DNA of 64,000 nt from Roseiarcus sp963759955 (lineage in GTDB: Bacteria; Pseudomonadota; Alphaproteobacteria; Rhizobiales; Beijerinckiaceae). Positions 29,366-37,506 of this stretch are shown one piece after another. The stretch is from contig CAVXCA010000056.1 of NCBI GenBank assembly GCA_963759955.1, positions 124,001 to 188,000 on the forward strand, read 5' to 3'. The notes below the pieces were generated by a model. That model was not told where the DNA came from. It saw only the letters and a program-made list of their open reading frames with translations, and made no database searches. The stretch's first letter is position 1. Each line of letters starts with the position of its first letter. A program made the position numbers and the translations under genes.

Positions 29366-30595
29366 TCATTCCGCCGCCCGGCGACCGCCTTCCCCAATCG
29401 CCGCCAGCGCCTGGGCGAAATCCTCGATCAGGTCGTCCGCGTCTTCGAGGCCGACCGACAGGCGAAGCAATCCCGGCCCGATCCCCAGCGCGGCGCGCTG
29501 CTCGGGCTTGAGGCGCTGATGCGTCGTCGTCTCGGGGTGGGTGATCAGGCTCTTGGCGTCGCCCAGATTGTTGGAAATGCCGACGATCGACAGCGCGTTC
29601 GCCATCGCGAAGGCTTCGCGCTTGCCGCCCTTGACCTCGAACGCGATCAGCGTGCCGCCGCCCGACATCTGCCGCTCGACGACGGATCGTTGCGGATGAT
29701 CGGCGCGACCGGGATAGACGACGCGCGCGACCTTGGGATGGCCGGCGAGATAATCGGCGATTCGCGCCGCCGAGCGATCCTGCTGAGCGACGCGCACCGG
29801 CAGGGTCTCCAGCGACTTGAGCATGACCCAGGCGTTGAACGGCGAAAGGCAAGGGCCGGTCTGGCGCAGGAAATTGTGGATGTGCTCGGCGATGAACGCC
29901 TCGGAGGCGAGAATGACGCCGCCGAGCGTGCGCCCCTGTCCGTCGATATGCTTGGTGGCGGAATAAACGACGCAGTCGGCGCCGAGCTTCAGCGGATGCT
30001 GCAGCATCGGCGAAGCGAAGACGTTGTCGACCACCAGCGTCGCGCCGCCCTCGTGGACGATCTTCGCCACGCCCGCGATGTCGATCACTTCGAGCGTCGG
30101 ATTGGTCGGGCTTTCGAGCAGCGCGGTCTTGGTGTTGGGGCGCATCGCGGCGCGCCAGGCGGAAAGGTCCGCGCCCTCGACCAGGGTCGAGGCGACGCCG
30201 AAGCGCGGCAGCAGCTCTTCGACGACATAAAGACACGAACCGAACAGCGCCTTGGCCGCGACGATGTGATCGCCCGCCTTGAGCTGGCCCATCAGCGCGG
30301 CGGTGACCGCCGCCATGCCGCTCGCCGTCGCACGCGCCGCCTCGGCGCCTTCGAACAGCGCCATGCGGCGCTCGAACATCGACACCGTCGGATTGGCGAA
30401 GCGCGAGTAGATGAACCCCGGCGCGTCGCCCTTGAAGCGCGTCTCCGCCTCCTCCATCGTGTCGTAGAGATAGCCCTGAGTGAGGAACAGCGCCTCGGAG
30501 GTCTCCTCGAACTGCGAGCGCATCGAACCGCCGTGGACGAGCTGGGTCGCCGGACGCAGCGTCCGGGGATCGCGGGTCTTGCGGGGATTGGTCAT
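29366..30595 (-). CDS. metZ: O-succinylhomoserine sulfhydrylase
   Basis: A 409-residue PLP enzyme of the Cys/Met metabolism family, making homocysteine from O-succinyl- or O-acetylhomoserine and sulfide. The PLP lysine is in VVYSATKHIDGQGR near residue 213, with family segments APGFIYSRFANPTVSMFE near 60 and ESPTNPTLEVIDI near 157. The ATG at 30595 has GGAAAGGAG upstream. A SAM-II riboswitch precedes it, which fits the MetZ-type assignment rather than MetB or MetC. Confidence 0.93.
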   Translation of the reverse strand: MTNPRKTRDPRTLRPATQLVHGGSMRSQFEETSEALFLTQGYLYDTMEEAETRFKGDAPGFIYSRFANPTVSMFERRMALFEGAEAARATASGMAAVTAALMGQLKAGDHIVAAKALFGSCLYVVEELLPRFGVASTLVEGADLSAWRAAMRPNTKTALLESPTNPTLEVIDIAGVAKIVHEGGATLVVDNVFASPMLQHPLKLGADCVVYSATKHIDGQGRTLGGVILASEAFIAEHIHNFLRQTGPCLSPFNAWVMLKSLETLPVRVAQQDRSAARIADYLAGHPKVARVVYPGRADHPQRSVVERQMSGGGTLIAFEVKGGKREAFAMANALSIVGISNNLGDAKSLITHPETTTHQRLKPEQRAALGIGPGLLRLSVGLEDADDLIEDFAQALAAIGEGGRRAAE

Positions 30596-30669
30596 CGCGC
30601 GCTCCTTTCCTGGCCGGACTCTCATCCGGACGCGGGCTCGAGAACAGGGCGCAACTTGCTGGGAGCCCC

Positions 30670-30726
30670 GATCTTTTAGCCCCTTGTTTAACGTGGCGGC
30701 AAGCCGACCGGCTCAAATGACCACGA
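30670..30726 (-). promoter_or_regulatory. SAM-II riboswitch upstream of metZ
   Basis: Read on the minus strand, the leader shows the SAM-II (metA motif) pattern: CGTGG (30725-30721), TGAGCCGGTCGGCTTGCC, then CCACGTTAAACAAG and GCTAAAAGA (to 30672). CGTGG pairs with CCACG (30696-30692) to form P1, and the tail supplies the pseudoknot. SAM-II elements sit before metA, metX and metZ genes in alphaproteobacteria and switch them off when S-adenosylmethionine is plentiful. It ends about 75 bases before the metZ start. Confidence 0.9.
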
Positions 30727-30733
30727 ACGCGCC

Positions 30734-30763
30734 TCTTTAATCCCGGCGGAACGGGCGCGTCAA
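30734..30763 (-). promoter_or_regulatory. Probable sigma-70-type promoter of metZ
   Basis: On the minus strand TTGACG (30763-30758) and TAAAGA (30739-30734) are separated by 18 bases and lie just upstream of the riboswitch. Transcription would start close to the first base of the SAM-II fold, which is the expected spacing. Confidence 0.6.
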
Positions 30764-30881
30764 ATGCGGATGGCGCGCACGCGCAAAACGTGCGGCGCCG
30801 ATGCCCCTTGCGCGCGCCGCGTTGTTGTCGCCATGATGGGCGGCGCCCTCGCGGCGCGACGCGGCGAGGAGGGAGGCGCCG

Positions 30882-31862
30882 ATGACGATATCCGACGCGC
30901 AGGCGGTCTCGTTCGGCCTGCTCGCGCTCTATGCCGAGGATATGTACGCCGAAGCGCCCGGATCGCTCGCTCCGCCGGCCGATACGCGCATCGCCGCCGA
31001 CGGATGGTCGGTCGTCGGCTATCTCACCGCGCGGGACGCGGTGTTTCCGCGCAAGGGACAAGCGCATCGCAGACTAGCCTGCGGCCCCGAGCGGGTGTTC
31101 TTCGGCTTCGTGGGGCAAAAGGTCTCCGACCCTTCCCTCTTCGTCGCGGCGCTTCGCGGCATAGACGGAATCGTCGAATGGGCGATCGACGCGGAATTCC
31201 TGCCGGTCCCGCATCCGCGCCATCCCGAAGCGAAAGTCGAGCTGGGCTTCTGGGACATCTATGGCGCGATGAGCTTGGCCGATCCGGTCAGTGGCGTGAC
31301 GAGGGAATCGAACGCCGCGCAAGGCGTGGCGCAGCTCGTCGGCGGCGGAACGGTCGTCGTCGCCGGCCACAGCCTCGGCGCCGCCCTGGCGACCTATCTC
31401 GCCGAGGACTTGGCCGAGCGCCTCGGCGCGCGAGCGTCGGCGTGTCTGTTCGCCTCGCCGCGCACCGGCGATGCGGCGTGGGCGAGCCTGTTCGACGCCA
31501 AGGTCGGCGACTATCGGCTCTTCAACTATGTGCTCGACGTGGTGACGCACGTGCCCTCGCTCGGCTACGCCCCGCTGCCGCGCGCGACGGTTCTCGAGCC
31601 CTCGAGCGTCGAGGCCGGCGTCAAGCTCGACATTCTGTGCAATCACCATTTGCTCTGCTACATCACGATGATCGACTTCGACGCGGCCAAATCGGCGCTC
31701 GGCGCGCCGCAAGACCAGGATTGCGCCGTCTGCGTGGTCGGGGGCCCGGGAACCATGCCCGAGACCGCCAGGGCGCTCGCCTTCCTGATCGAGAAACTGG
31801 GCGTCGCCGACAAACGTTCGCTCGCGATCCTGCGCGCGCTGCATGAGGCGAGCCTTGCATAA
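30882..31862 (+). CDS. Class 3 lipase-like alpha/beta hydrolase
   Basis: A 326-residue protein resembling fungal/plant class 3 lipases. The nucleophile elbow is VVVAGHSLGAALATYLAEDL near residue 160, an aspartate follows in FNYVLDVVTHVPS near 215 and a candidate histidine in LCNHHLLCYITMIDF near 255. No signal peptide is visible, so it is probably cytoplasmic. It is divergent from metZ. The substrate is unknown; a lipid or ester is implied by family only. Confidence 0.7.
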   Translation: MTISDAQAVSFGLLALYAEDMYAEAPGSLAPPADTRIAADGWSVVGYLTARDAVFPRKGQAHRRLACGPERVFFGFVGQKVSDPSLFVAALRGIDGIVEWAIDAEFLPVPHPRHPEAKVELGFWDIYGAMSLADPVSGVTRESNAAQGVAQLVGGGTVVVAGHSLGAALATYLAEDLAERLGARASACLFASPRTGDAAWASLFDAKVGDYRLFNYVLDVVTHVPSLGYAPLPRATVLEPSSVEAGVKLDILCNHHLLCYITMIDFDAAKSALGAPQDQDCAVCVVGGPGTMPETARALAFLIEKLGVADKRSLAILRALHEASLA

Positions 31863-31981
31863 GGAGAGCGGCCGGCGGATCGGCGCCGGTCCGCCGCAAC
31901 AAGATGTTGACGGCGGCGCCGGACGACTCCCGCCGCGCGGGAAAGCCGATATACTGGCGCCGATGCACGAAATTGTCCGCC

Positions 31982-33194
31982 ATGAACCCTGAGCCCAAGA
32001 CCGCGGCGCGCCGGCGCCAGGCGTCGCCGATCCTGTTCGACGCGGCCGATCTCGCCGACGACGGCTTTTTCGACGCGCCTTTCGGCCTCTTCTCGCGCCA
32101 GAAGATCAAGGCGATGGCCGCGCGCAAGCTGATCCAGGCGGAGCGCGAGATCGAAGAGACGCAGTTCCAGCCGGCGAGCCTCGACCTGCAGACTCGGCAA
32201 GGAAGCCTACCGCGTGCGCGCGAGCTTCCTGCCCGGGCGCGGCCACGGCGTCCGTCAAAGGCTGCAGAGCCTCAACGCCGAACGCATTTCGTTGGCCGGC
32301 GAGGGCGCCGTGCTGGAAAAAGGCATCGTCTACGTCGCGCCGCTGCTCGAACGGTTGGAGCTCAGGCCCTCGCTCTCCGGCGCGGCCAATCCGAAGAGCT
32401 CCACCGGACGGCTCGACATTTTCACCCGCCTCATCGTCGACGGCTCCGAGGCGTTCGACGAAGTCCCGCTCGGCTATCGCGGCGAGCTGTGGATCGAAAT
32501 CTCGCCGCGCAGCTTCAGCGTCAGGGTGCGCGAAGGCTCGCGGCTCAATCAGGTGCGCTTTCGCAGCCGCAGCTCACGGCACTTCAGCGTGTTCGATTTC
32601 GCCATGAAGGACGAGGAGATTCGCGCCCGGCACGCCGCCGCGCCGCTGGTCGACGGCGAGTTGGCGTTGCGCGAAGGGCTGATCGTGCGCGTCGCGCTGA
32701 ACGGCGGCGCGGACGAGATCGTCGGCTATCGCGCGATCAAGAACGGCGACGTGATCGACGTCGACCGGCCGCGCGGTTACGCCGCCGCGGATTTCTGGGA
32801 GCCGATCCGCGCACGCGCCGACAAACGGCTCATTCTCGATCCCGACGAATTCTATATCCTCGCCAGCCGCGAAAAGTTGCAGATCCCCTCCGATCTCGCC
32901 GCCGAAATGGCGCCGATCGACCCGGCGATCGGCGAATTCCGCGTCCACTACGCCGGCTTCTTCGATCCCGGCTTCGGCCATGGCCCCAACGGCGTCCCGA
33001 GCGCGCGCGCGGTGCTCGAAGTGCGCAGCCGCGACGTGCCGTTCCTCATCGAGGACGGCCAGCCGGTCGGCCGCCTGATCTTCGAGGAGCTCGCCGGCGC
33101 CGCCGACGAGCTCTACGGCGCGACCGCGGTCTCGAACTACCAGGGTCAGGGGCTGAAGCTGTCGAAGCATTTTCGCGAATTCGGCGAGGGCTGA
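31982..33194 (+). pseudogene. dcd: 2'-deoxycytidine 5'-triphosphate deaminase, interrupted by a one-base frameshift
   Basis: The protein begins MNPEPKTAARRRQASPILFD in one frame and reaches ETQFQPASLDLQ, then continues in the next frame from LGKEAYRVRASFLPGRG to the end at 33194, giving about 403 residues. This is the long, internally duplicated dCTP deaminase of alphaproteobacteria, which starts dUMP and dTMP synthesis. Four bases, 32189-32192, stand where one codon is expected, so one base is extra. The rest is intact and conserved (DEFYILASREKLQIP, GDGQP-type end), so an error is likely. It ends 81 bases before the tRNA gene. Confidence 0.85.
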
Positions 33195-33275
33195 AGAATC
33201 GGGCTTCGCCGGCTTGTCGCCCGAGCGCGCGACGGGCTATAAGCAATTCCACGTGGCCCCTTTAGCGGGGAGAAC

Positions 33276-33349
33276 GCGGGCGTAGTTCAATGGTAGAACG
33301 GAAGCTTCCCAAGCTTCATACGAGGGTTCGATTCCCTTCGCCCGCTCCA
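33276..33349 (+). tRNA. tRNA-Gly (anticodon CCC)
   Basis: A complete 74-nucleotide cloverleaf with encoded CCA. The acceptor arm is GCGGGCG pairing with CGCCCGC, the D loop is AGTTCAATGGTAGAAC, the anticodon stem is GAAGC/GCTTC around the loop TTCCCAA (anticodon CCC), and the T loop is GGTTCGATTCC. It reads GGG codons. Confidence 0.97.
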
Positions 33350-33905
33350 ACACCTAGCTCCACCAGGTCTCCAATTTAGCTCCTTTTCAGCTCGCGAATG
33401 CGGCCGTCGGGGTTTTTCGCCATCTCGCTACCGGCAACGATCGACGAGCGTTCCGAGGCGCTCAAAAGCGCATTCCTCGCTTTTCGCGCCGACTGGCGAC
33501 AATGTCGACGAACCGGGCCTCGGCGTCATCGAACTGGAAAAATATCCAGTTCACGTTATGCGCAATGCCGTAGAGCGTGGCGCCGTAGCCGTGGTCTTGT
33601 TTGGCGATGCGAGGCTGGCTGTGCGTCAGAGCCGAACCAGAACCCCCGCCGCGGGGGTTATAGCTATCTGACGGAAAATATGAAACTCGCGCGTTGCCAG
33701 GATCCCGGCCGACGCAAATCGGGATCGCCTTCAATTGAACAATTGCCATATCAAATCAATTGATTACGCGATTTGACGCATGGGGTTCCGTTTCGGTGAA
33801 AAGTAACTTCCCACACAAATCGAGGCGACGAGCTTCGAACATGGGTCAGTTCTCGATGGAAAAATCCTCGCTGCCCGGGTCAGCTCTCAGCGGAAATCAA
33901 CAACT
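33350..33905. other. 556-base intergenic stretch after the tRNA, no convincing gene
   Basis: The stretch is lower in GC than its neighbours, especially 33660-33880. Short frames on both strands (33398-33763 plus, 33462-33749 minus) show no family I recognise. Near its end are two similar direct repeats, GGGTCAGTTCTCGATGGAAA (about 33844-33863) and GGGTCAGCTCTCAGCGGAAA (about 33878-33897), which look like ends of IS21-type elements. Together with the tRNA position this may be a scar of past insertions. Confidence 0.45.
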
Positions 33906-35621
33906 CTAGCGGTGCGCCAGCGCCAAGGCGAGCAGCGCAAGAAGCGCGCCGCAAAGACCCTTCCAGAACAGCAAAGGGTTTCGCTCGTACAGGGGTTTCT
34001 TGCGCGTGGCGGGCGCGCGGGCGCGCGACGCGCCGTGTTCGATTTCAAATGCGAATTCGAGCACGTCGCCGTAGCGGTCGGCAGGATCGGGCGCGCATGC
34101 GGTTGCGAGAACCGAATCGAGCCAGACCGGCAAGTCGGGCCTGAGCGCGATGAGCGGCGCGAGCTTGCCGAAGCTGGATTTGGCGGGCCGCTCGCCTTCG
34201 CCGCGGCGGCAGGCGCCGCAAAAGCTGTGATGGACGGTCGCGCCGAGCGCGAAGAGGTCCGAACGCTCGTCGGCCGCCGCTCCCGCCAACAATTCTGGCG
34301 CCACGAAGTCCTGGGCGTCCGGGCCGCCGTCGCTGAAACTGTCCTGGAGTTGCGCCGCGCGGGAGCGCCCGAGACCGACCAGGCGCAAGCCGCCGTCTTT
34401 CAGCAGCACGACGTTCTGCGGTCGAATGTTGCGATGGATGATTCCGCAGCGATGCAGGTGCGCCACCGCGCGCGCAAGGCGCACGGCGATCGCGACGCCT
34501 TCCGCCAATTCGAGTTTCGGCGCGCGGAGCGAACGGGCGAGGAGCGTCTCCCCGTCATAGAAGGGCATCGCCGAATAGAGCCGCGTCTGGCGCCCGGGCG
34601 CGATGTCGATCAACTCGCCGATATAGGGGTTGCGCGCGCGGGCCGCGACCCAAGCCGCATTGACGAAGGCCGATCGACAGGACGCCTCGTCGGAACCGCG
34701 CAGACGCGGGAACTTGAGCGCCAGGATTTCGCCGCTGCCCAGGTCCGCGGCGCGAAAGACGCGGCAGTCGCTCCCATCGGCGATGACATCGTAGAGGCGA
34801 AAATTGTCGACGATCGCGCCGGCCTCGGGCGGCTCGAGGATCGGCAGCTCGGCGAACCGACCAGCGATTTCGCGCGCCTTTGCTGGGGGAAGATCGAGAA
34901 CGTCGACGACGATCGCGGAAACATTGTCCGTACTCCCGGCGTTCAGCGCGGCGGCGACGATCTTCCGCGCGGTCGCCGTCGACGCGCCGCCCGAGGTCAG
35001 GATTTCGCGCAGGCGCGCGCCGCTCAGGACCCCATGCACGCCGTCGCTGCAGAGCAGGAAACGATCCTGCGCCTGCAAGCCGAAAGCGGTGTGATCGATG
35101 CGCAGACTGGCCTCCAAGCCGACCGCGCGATGGATCGCGAGCGCGACCTCGCCGGTGTCGATGGTGTGGTCGTTGGTGAGGCGCTGGAGACCGTTTTGGC
35201 CCAAGCGATAGACCCTGGTGTCGCCGACATGGGCGATGTGCCCGACGCGGCCGGCAAGAATGAGCGCGGTGAAGGTCGTCGCCATTCCCGCGAGACGAGG
35301 GTCGACGCGCGCTTGCGCCGCGATCCAGCCGTTGACGGCGTCGAGCGCGAGTCCCGCGGCGCACGCGATGCTCAGCGCGTCGGGGAGATGGTAATAGCCG
35401 TCGATGAAGGCGCGCACCGCGGTTTCCGACGCCTCTCGCCCGCCCTTGTGGCCGCCGACCCCGTCGGCGATGGCCGCGACGACGCCGCGCTGACCGCTGG
35501 CGCCAGGACGCCCCCAACAGGCCGCGACATAATCTTCGTTGCGCAGTCGCCGGCCCTTCTCGCTCGCGATGCCGATTTCGACGCGCAGTTCATGTTGGCG
35601 GCGCGAGCGCGGGGCGAGCAT
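33906..35621 (-). CDS. PP2C phosphatase-pseudokinase fusion protein
   Basis: A 571-residue protein. Residues ~12-240 form a PP2C-type Ser/Thr phosphatase with all metal-binding motifs: RLRNED (D30), IADGVGGHKGG (D53), HVGDTRVYR (D134), CSDGVHG (D193) and GSTDNVSA (D232). Residues ~270-520 have a protein-kinase fold: the ATP lysine is kept (ALKFP, K303), but the catalytic HRD is HRNIRPQN (N398) and the DFG is VGLG (G416), so phosphotransfer is unlikely. A membrane anchor lies at the C-terminus (about 548-568). Its ATG is one base after the stop of the paralogous gene at 35623, so they are co-translated. Confidence 0.88.
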   Translation of the reverse strand: MLAPRSRRQHELRVEIGIASEKGRRLRNEDYVAACWGRPGASGQRGVVAAIADGVGGHKGGREASETAVRAFIDGYYHLPDALSIACAAGLALDAVNGWIAAQARVDPRLAGMATTFTALILAGRVGHIAHVGDTRVYRLGQNGLQRLTNDHTIDTGEVALAIHRAVGLEASLRIDHTAFGLQAQDRFLLCSDGVHGVLSGARLREILTSGGASTATARKIVAAALNAGSTDNVSAIVVDVLDLPPAKAREIAGRFAELPILEPPEAGAIVDNFRLYDVIADGSDCRVFRAADLGSGEILALKFPRLRGSDEASCRSAFVNAAWVAARARNPYIGELIDIAPGRQTRLYSAMPFYDGETLLARSLRAPKLELAEGVAIAVRLARAVAHLHRCGIIHRNIRPQNVVLLKDGGLRLVGLGRSRAAQLQDSFSDGGPDAQDFVAPELLAGAAADERSDLFALGATVHHSFCGACRRGEGERPAKSSFGKLAPLIALRPDLPVWLDSVLATACAPDPADRYGDVLEFAFEIEHGASRARAPATRKKPLYERNPLLFWKGLCGALLALLALALAHR

Positions 35622-35622
35622 T

Positions 35623-37311
35623 TCACCGGCCCTTCAACAGCAAGGCCAGGAAGGCAAGGGCGAAACCGACGGCCAGAGCGCGCCAGAGCAGCAGGCTGTC
35701 GAGGGAGCGCTTGCGGGGAGCCGGCTCCAATTCGCCACGCAGCAGGCCCTGTTCGAGGGCCTTGGCCAAAGCGGCGGTGCCGGGGAAGCGGCGTTCCGGG
35801 TCGACGTCGATCGCCTGCGCGAGAGCGCGGCCGAGCCATCGCGGCAGATCGGGGCGATGACGGGCCAAAGGATAGGCCTCGCGTTGCCCGAAGGGGAATT
35901 CGCCGCCGCTGAACATGCGATAGAGGGTGACGCCCAGCGAAAAGACTTCCGACCGAGGCCCGGCGGTCGCGCCTTTGAACAATTCGGGCGCCATATAGCG
36001 CGTGGTGCCGCCGAGGCTGTCGCCCTGATCGTCGTCGATCCCCGGCAGGTAGGCCAGGCCCAGATCGAGCAGGCGTATATCGCCGTCCGGCAGCAGGATG
36101 ATGTTCTCCGGCTTCAGGTCGCGATGGACGACCTGCAGCGCCGCCAGATCTACGACCGCCTGACAAAGCTTGAGCGCGATGCCGACGCCTTCGCCGAACG
36201 AGACCGGAGGCTTGGCGAGCAACCGCTCTTCGAGCGTCGGCCCACGGCAATAGGGCATGACGAGATAGAGGCTCTTGCGGCGCTCGGGGGGAAGATCGAT
36301 GTAACCGACGGTCCAACGGCTGCGCAACGTCGCGCCGATCCAGGCTTCGCGCAAAAAGCCGGCGCGGAAAACCTGATCCTGCAACATCGAGGGCAGAGGC
36401 AGCTTCAGCACCACCTCCTTGTCGTCGACCGTGTCGCGGGCGAGTTTGAGCAGCGTATAGCGGCTGCGATAAAGCGTGCGTCCGACGACGAACCCGTCCC
36501 AATTGTCGCCCTCTTGCGGCGGCGGCCGCAGCGGCAAATTCGCGTAGGCCGCCGCAACGTCGTCGAATTTCGGCTGGGGCGCGCTGAGCACGTCGATAAC
36601 GAGCGCGGTCGCCCGGGCGGCGCCCTCGTCGCGCGCCTGGGCAACCGCGCGCTGCGCCAATTGATCCGGAGGAAGTTCGAGCGAGAGGATTTGCCCCAGT
36701 CGAACCGGCTCCTGTTGCGCATAGAGGCTGTGGCTGACGATGATGAAACGATCGAAAGCCTCGACGGCGGTTTCGACGAAATCGGCGCGAATATCCTGGT
36801 CGGCGCCCAGCGCTCGCACCAGAACCGGGGCGCCGTGCGCGACTGGGCGCAGGTGTTCGGACGTGATGGCCTGCAGTCGTCCCTGGCGCTTGCGATAGAC
36901 GCGGCAATCGCCGACATGAACGACACCGACCTGCTTGGAAGCGGCGAAAATAAGGGCGCTGAGAGAAGCGACCATCCCCAGCCGCTCGGGATCGTGGCGC
37001 GATTGGCCGAACAGCCAGGCGTTGATGCTGGCAAGAGCGCGCCCCGCGGCCAGGCTCGCGCCCAAGGTCGGCTGAGCCCCGAAGTAGCCCTCGGAAAAAC
37101 TCTGCACGGCGATTTGCGCGGCTTCCATGGCCGCCCGGCCCGCGCCGACGCCGTTCGACACGGCCGCGAGGAGACCTCGGCGCGGCGCACCGAGCGCTTC
37201 GCCTCGATAGACCGCATGATATTCGGGACTGTCCGACGAACAATCGGCGCAAGCCGCGCCGATGGACAAAGTCCATCCACAGGCGCTGACGGTTTGGCCC
37301 TCGGTGCTCAT
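35623..37311 (-). CDS. Pseudophosphatase-protein kinase fusion protein
   Basis: A 562-residue paralogue of the next gene with the same layout, aligned without gaps through the motifs. The PP2C half has lost its metal ligands: D30 is E, D53 is N (VSNGVGAG), D193 is S (VSHS) and D232 is A; only VGDCRVYR remains. The kinase half is intact: K303 (VVLKLP), HRDLKPEN (D398), LLDLGLA (D416) and GGTTRYMAPE. A C-terminal membrane segment lies near 540-558. The ATG at 37311 is preferred over an upstream in-frame ATG at 37416 because it aligns the two proteins from the first residue. Confidence 0.87.
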   Translation of the reverse strand: MSTEGQTVSACGWTLSIGAACADCSSDSPEYHAVYRGEALGAPRRGLLAAVSNGVGAGRAAMEAAQIAVQSFSEGYFGAQPTLGASLAAGRALASINAWLFGQSRHDPERLGMVASLSALIFAASKQVGVVHVGDCRVYRKRQGRLQAITSEHLRPVAHGAPVLVRALGADQDIRADFVETAVEAFDRFIIVSHSLYAQQEPVRLGQILSLELPPDQLAQRAVAQARDEGAARATALVIDVLSAPQPKFDDVAAAYANLPLRPPPQEGDNWDGFVVGRTLYRSRYTLLKLARDTVDDKEVVLKLPLPSMLQDQVFRAGFLREAWIGATLRSRWTVGYIDLPPERRKSLYLVMPYCRGPTLEERLLAKPPVSFGEGVGIALKLCQAVVDLAALQVVHRDLKPENIILLPDGDIRLLDLGLAYLPGIDDDQGDSLGGTTRYMAPELFKGATAGPRSEVFSLGVTLYRMFSGGEFPFGQREAYPLARHRPDLPRWLGRALAQAIDVDPERRFPGTAALAKALEQGLLRGELEPAPRKRSLDSLLLWRALAVGFALAFLALLLKGR

Positions 37312-37456
37312 GTTCGTCCGTTCGTCGGATCGAGGGGCGAGGTCGGAGCCGAGGCGGCGCCGACCTTCGGCGCTGCGCGCTCCAACAATTCGTTTCAACG
37401 CATATTCTGATCCCAAAGGTCGAACAACTTTTCTCTAGGCCAAGGTCTTGAAAAGC

Positions 37457-37486
37457 GGAAAGCGAAGGGGCGGCCCTTCGCTTTCC
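37457..37486 (-). terminator. Intrinsic terminator after the APC permease gene
   Basis: A perfect 13-bp stem, GGAAAGCGAAGGG with CCCTTCGCTTTCC, around a four-base loop. On the minus strand it lies about 20 bases past the permease stop and is followed by GCTTTTC. It would separate the permease transcript from the kinase-phosphatase pair that follows on the same strand. Confidence 0.85.
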
Positions 37487-37506
37487 TTTGATCGTTCGGG
37501 CTCGGA

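Noticed and set aside
33398..33763. 121-codon frame after the tRNA
   Set aside because: No ribosome-binding site, no recognisable domain, and composition unlike real genes nearby.
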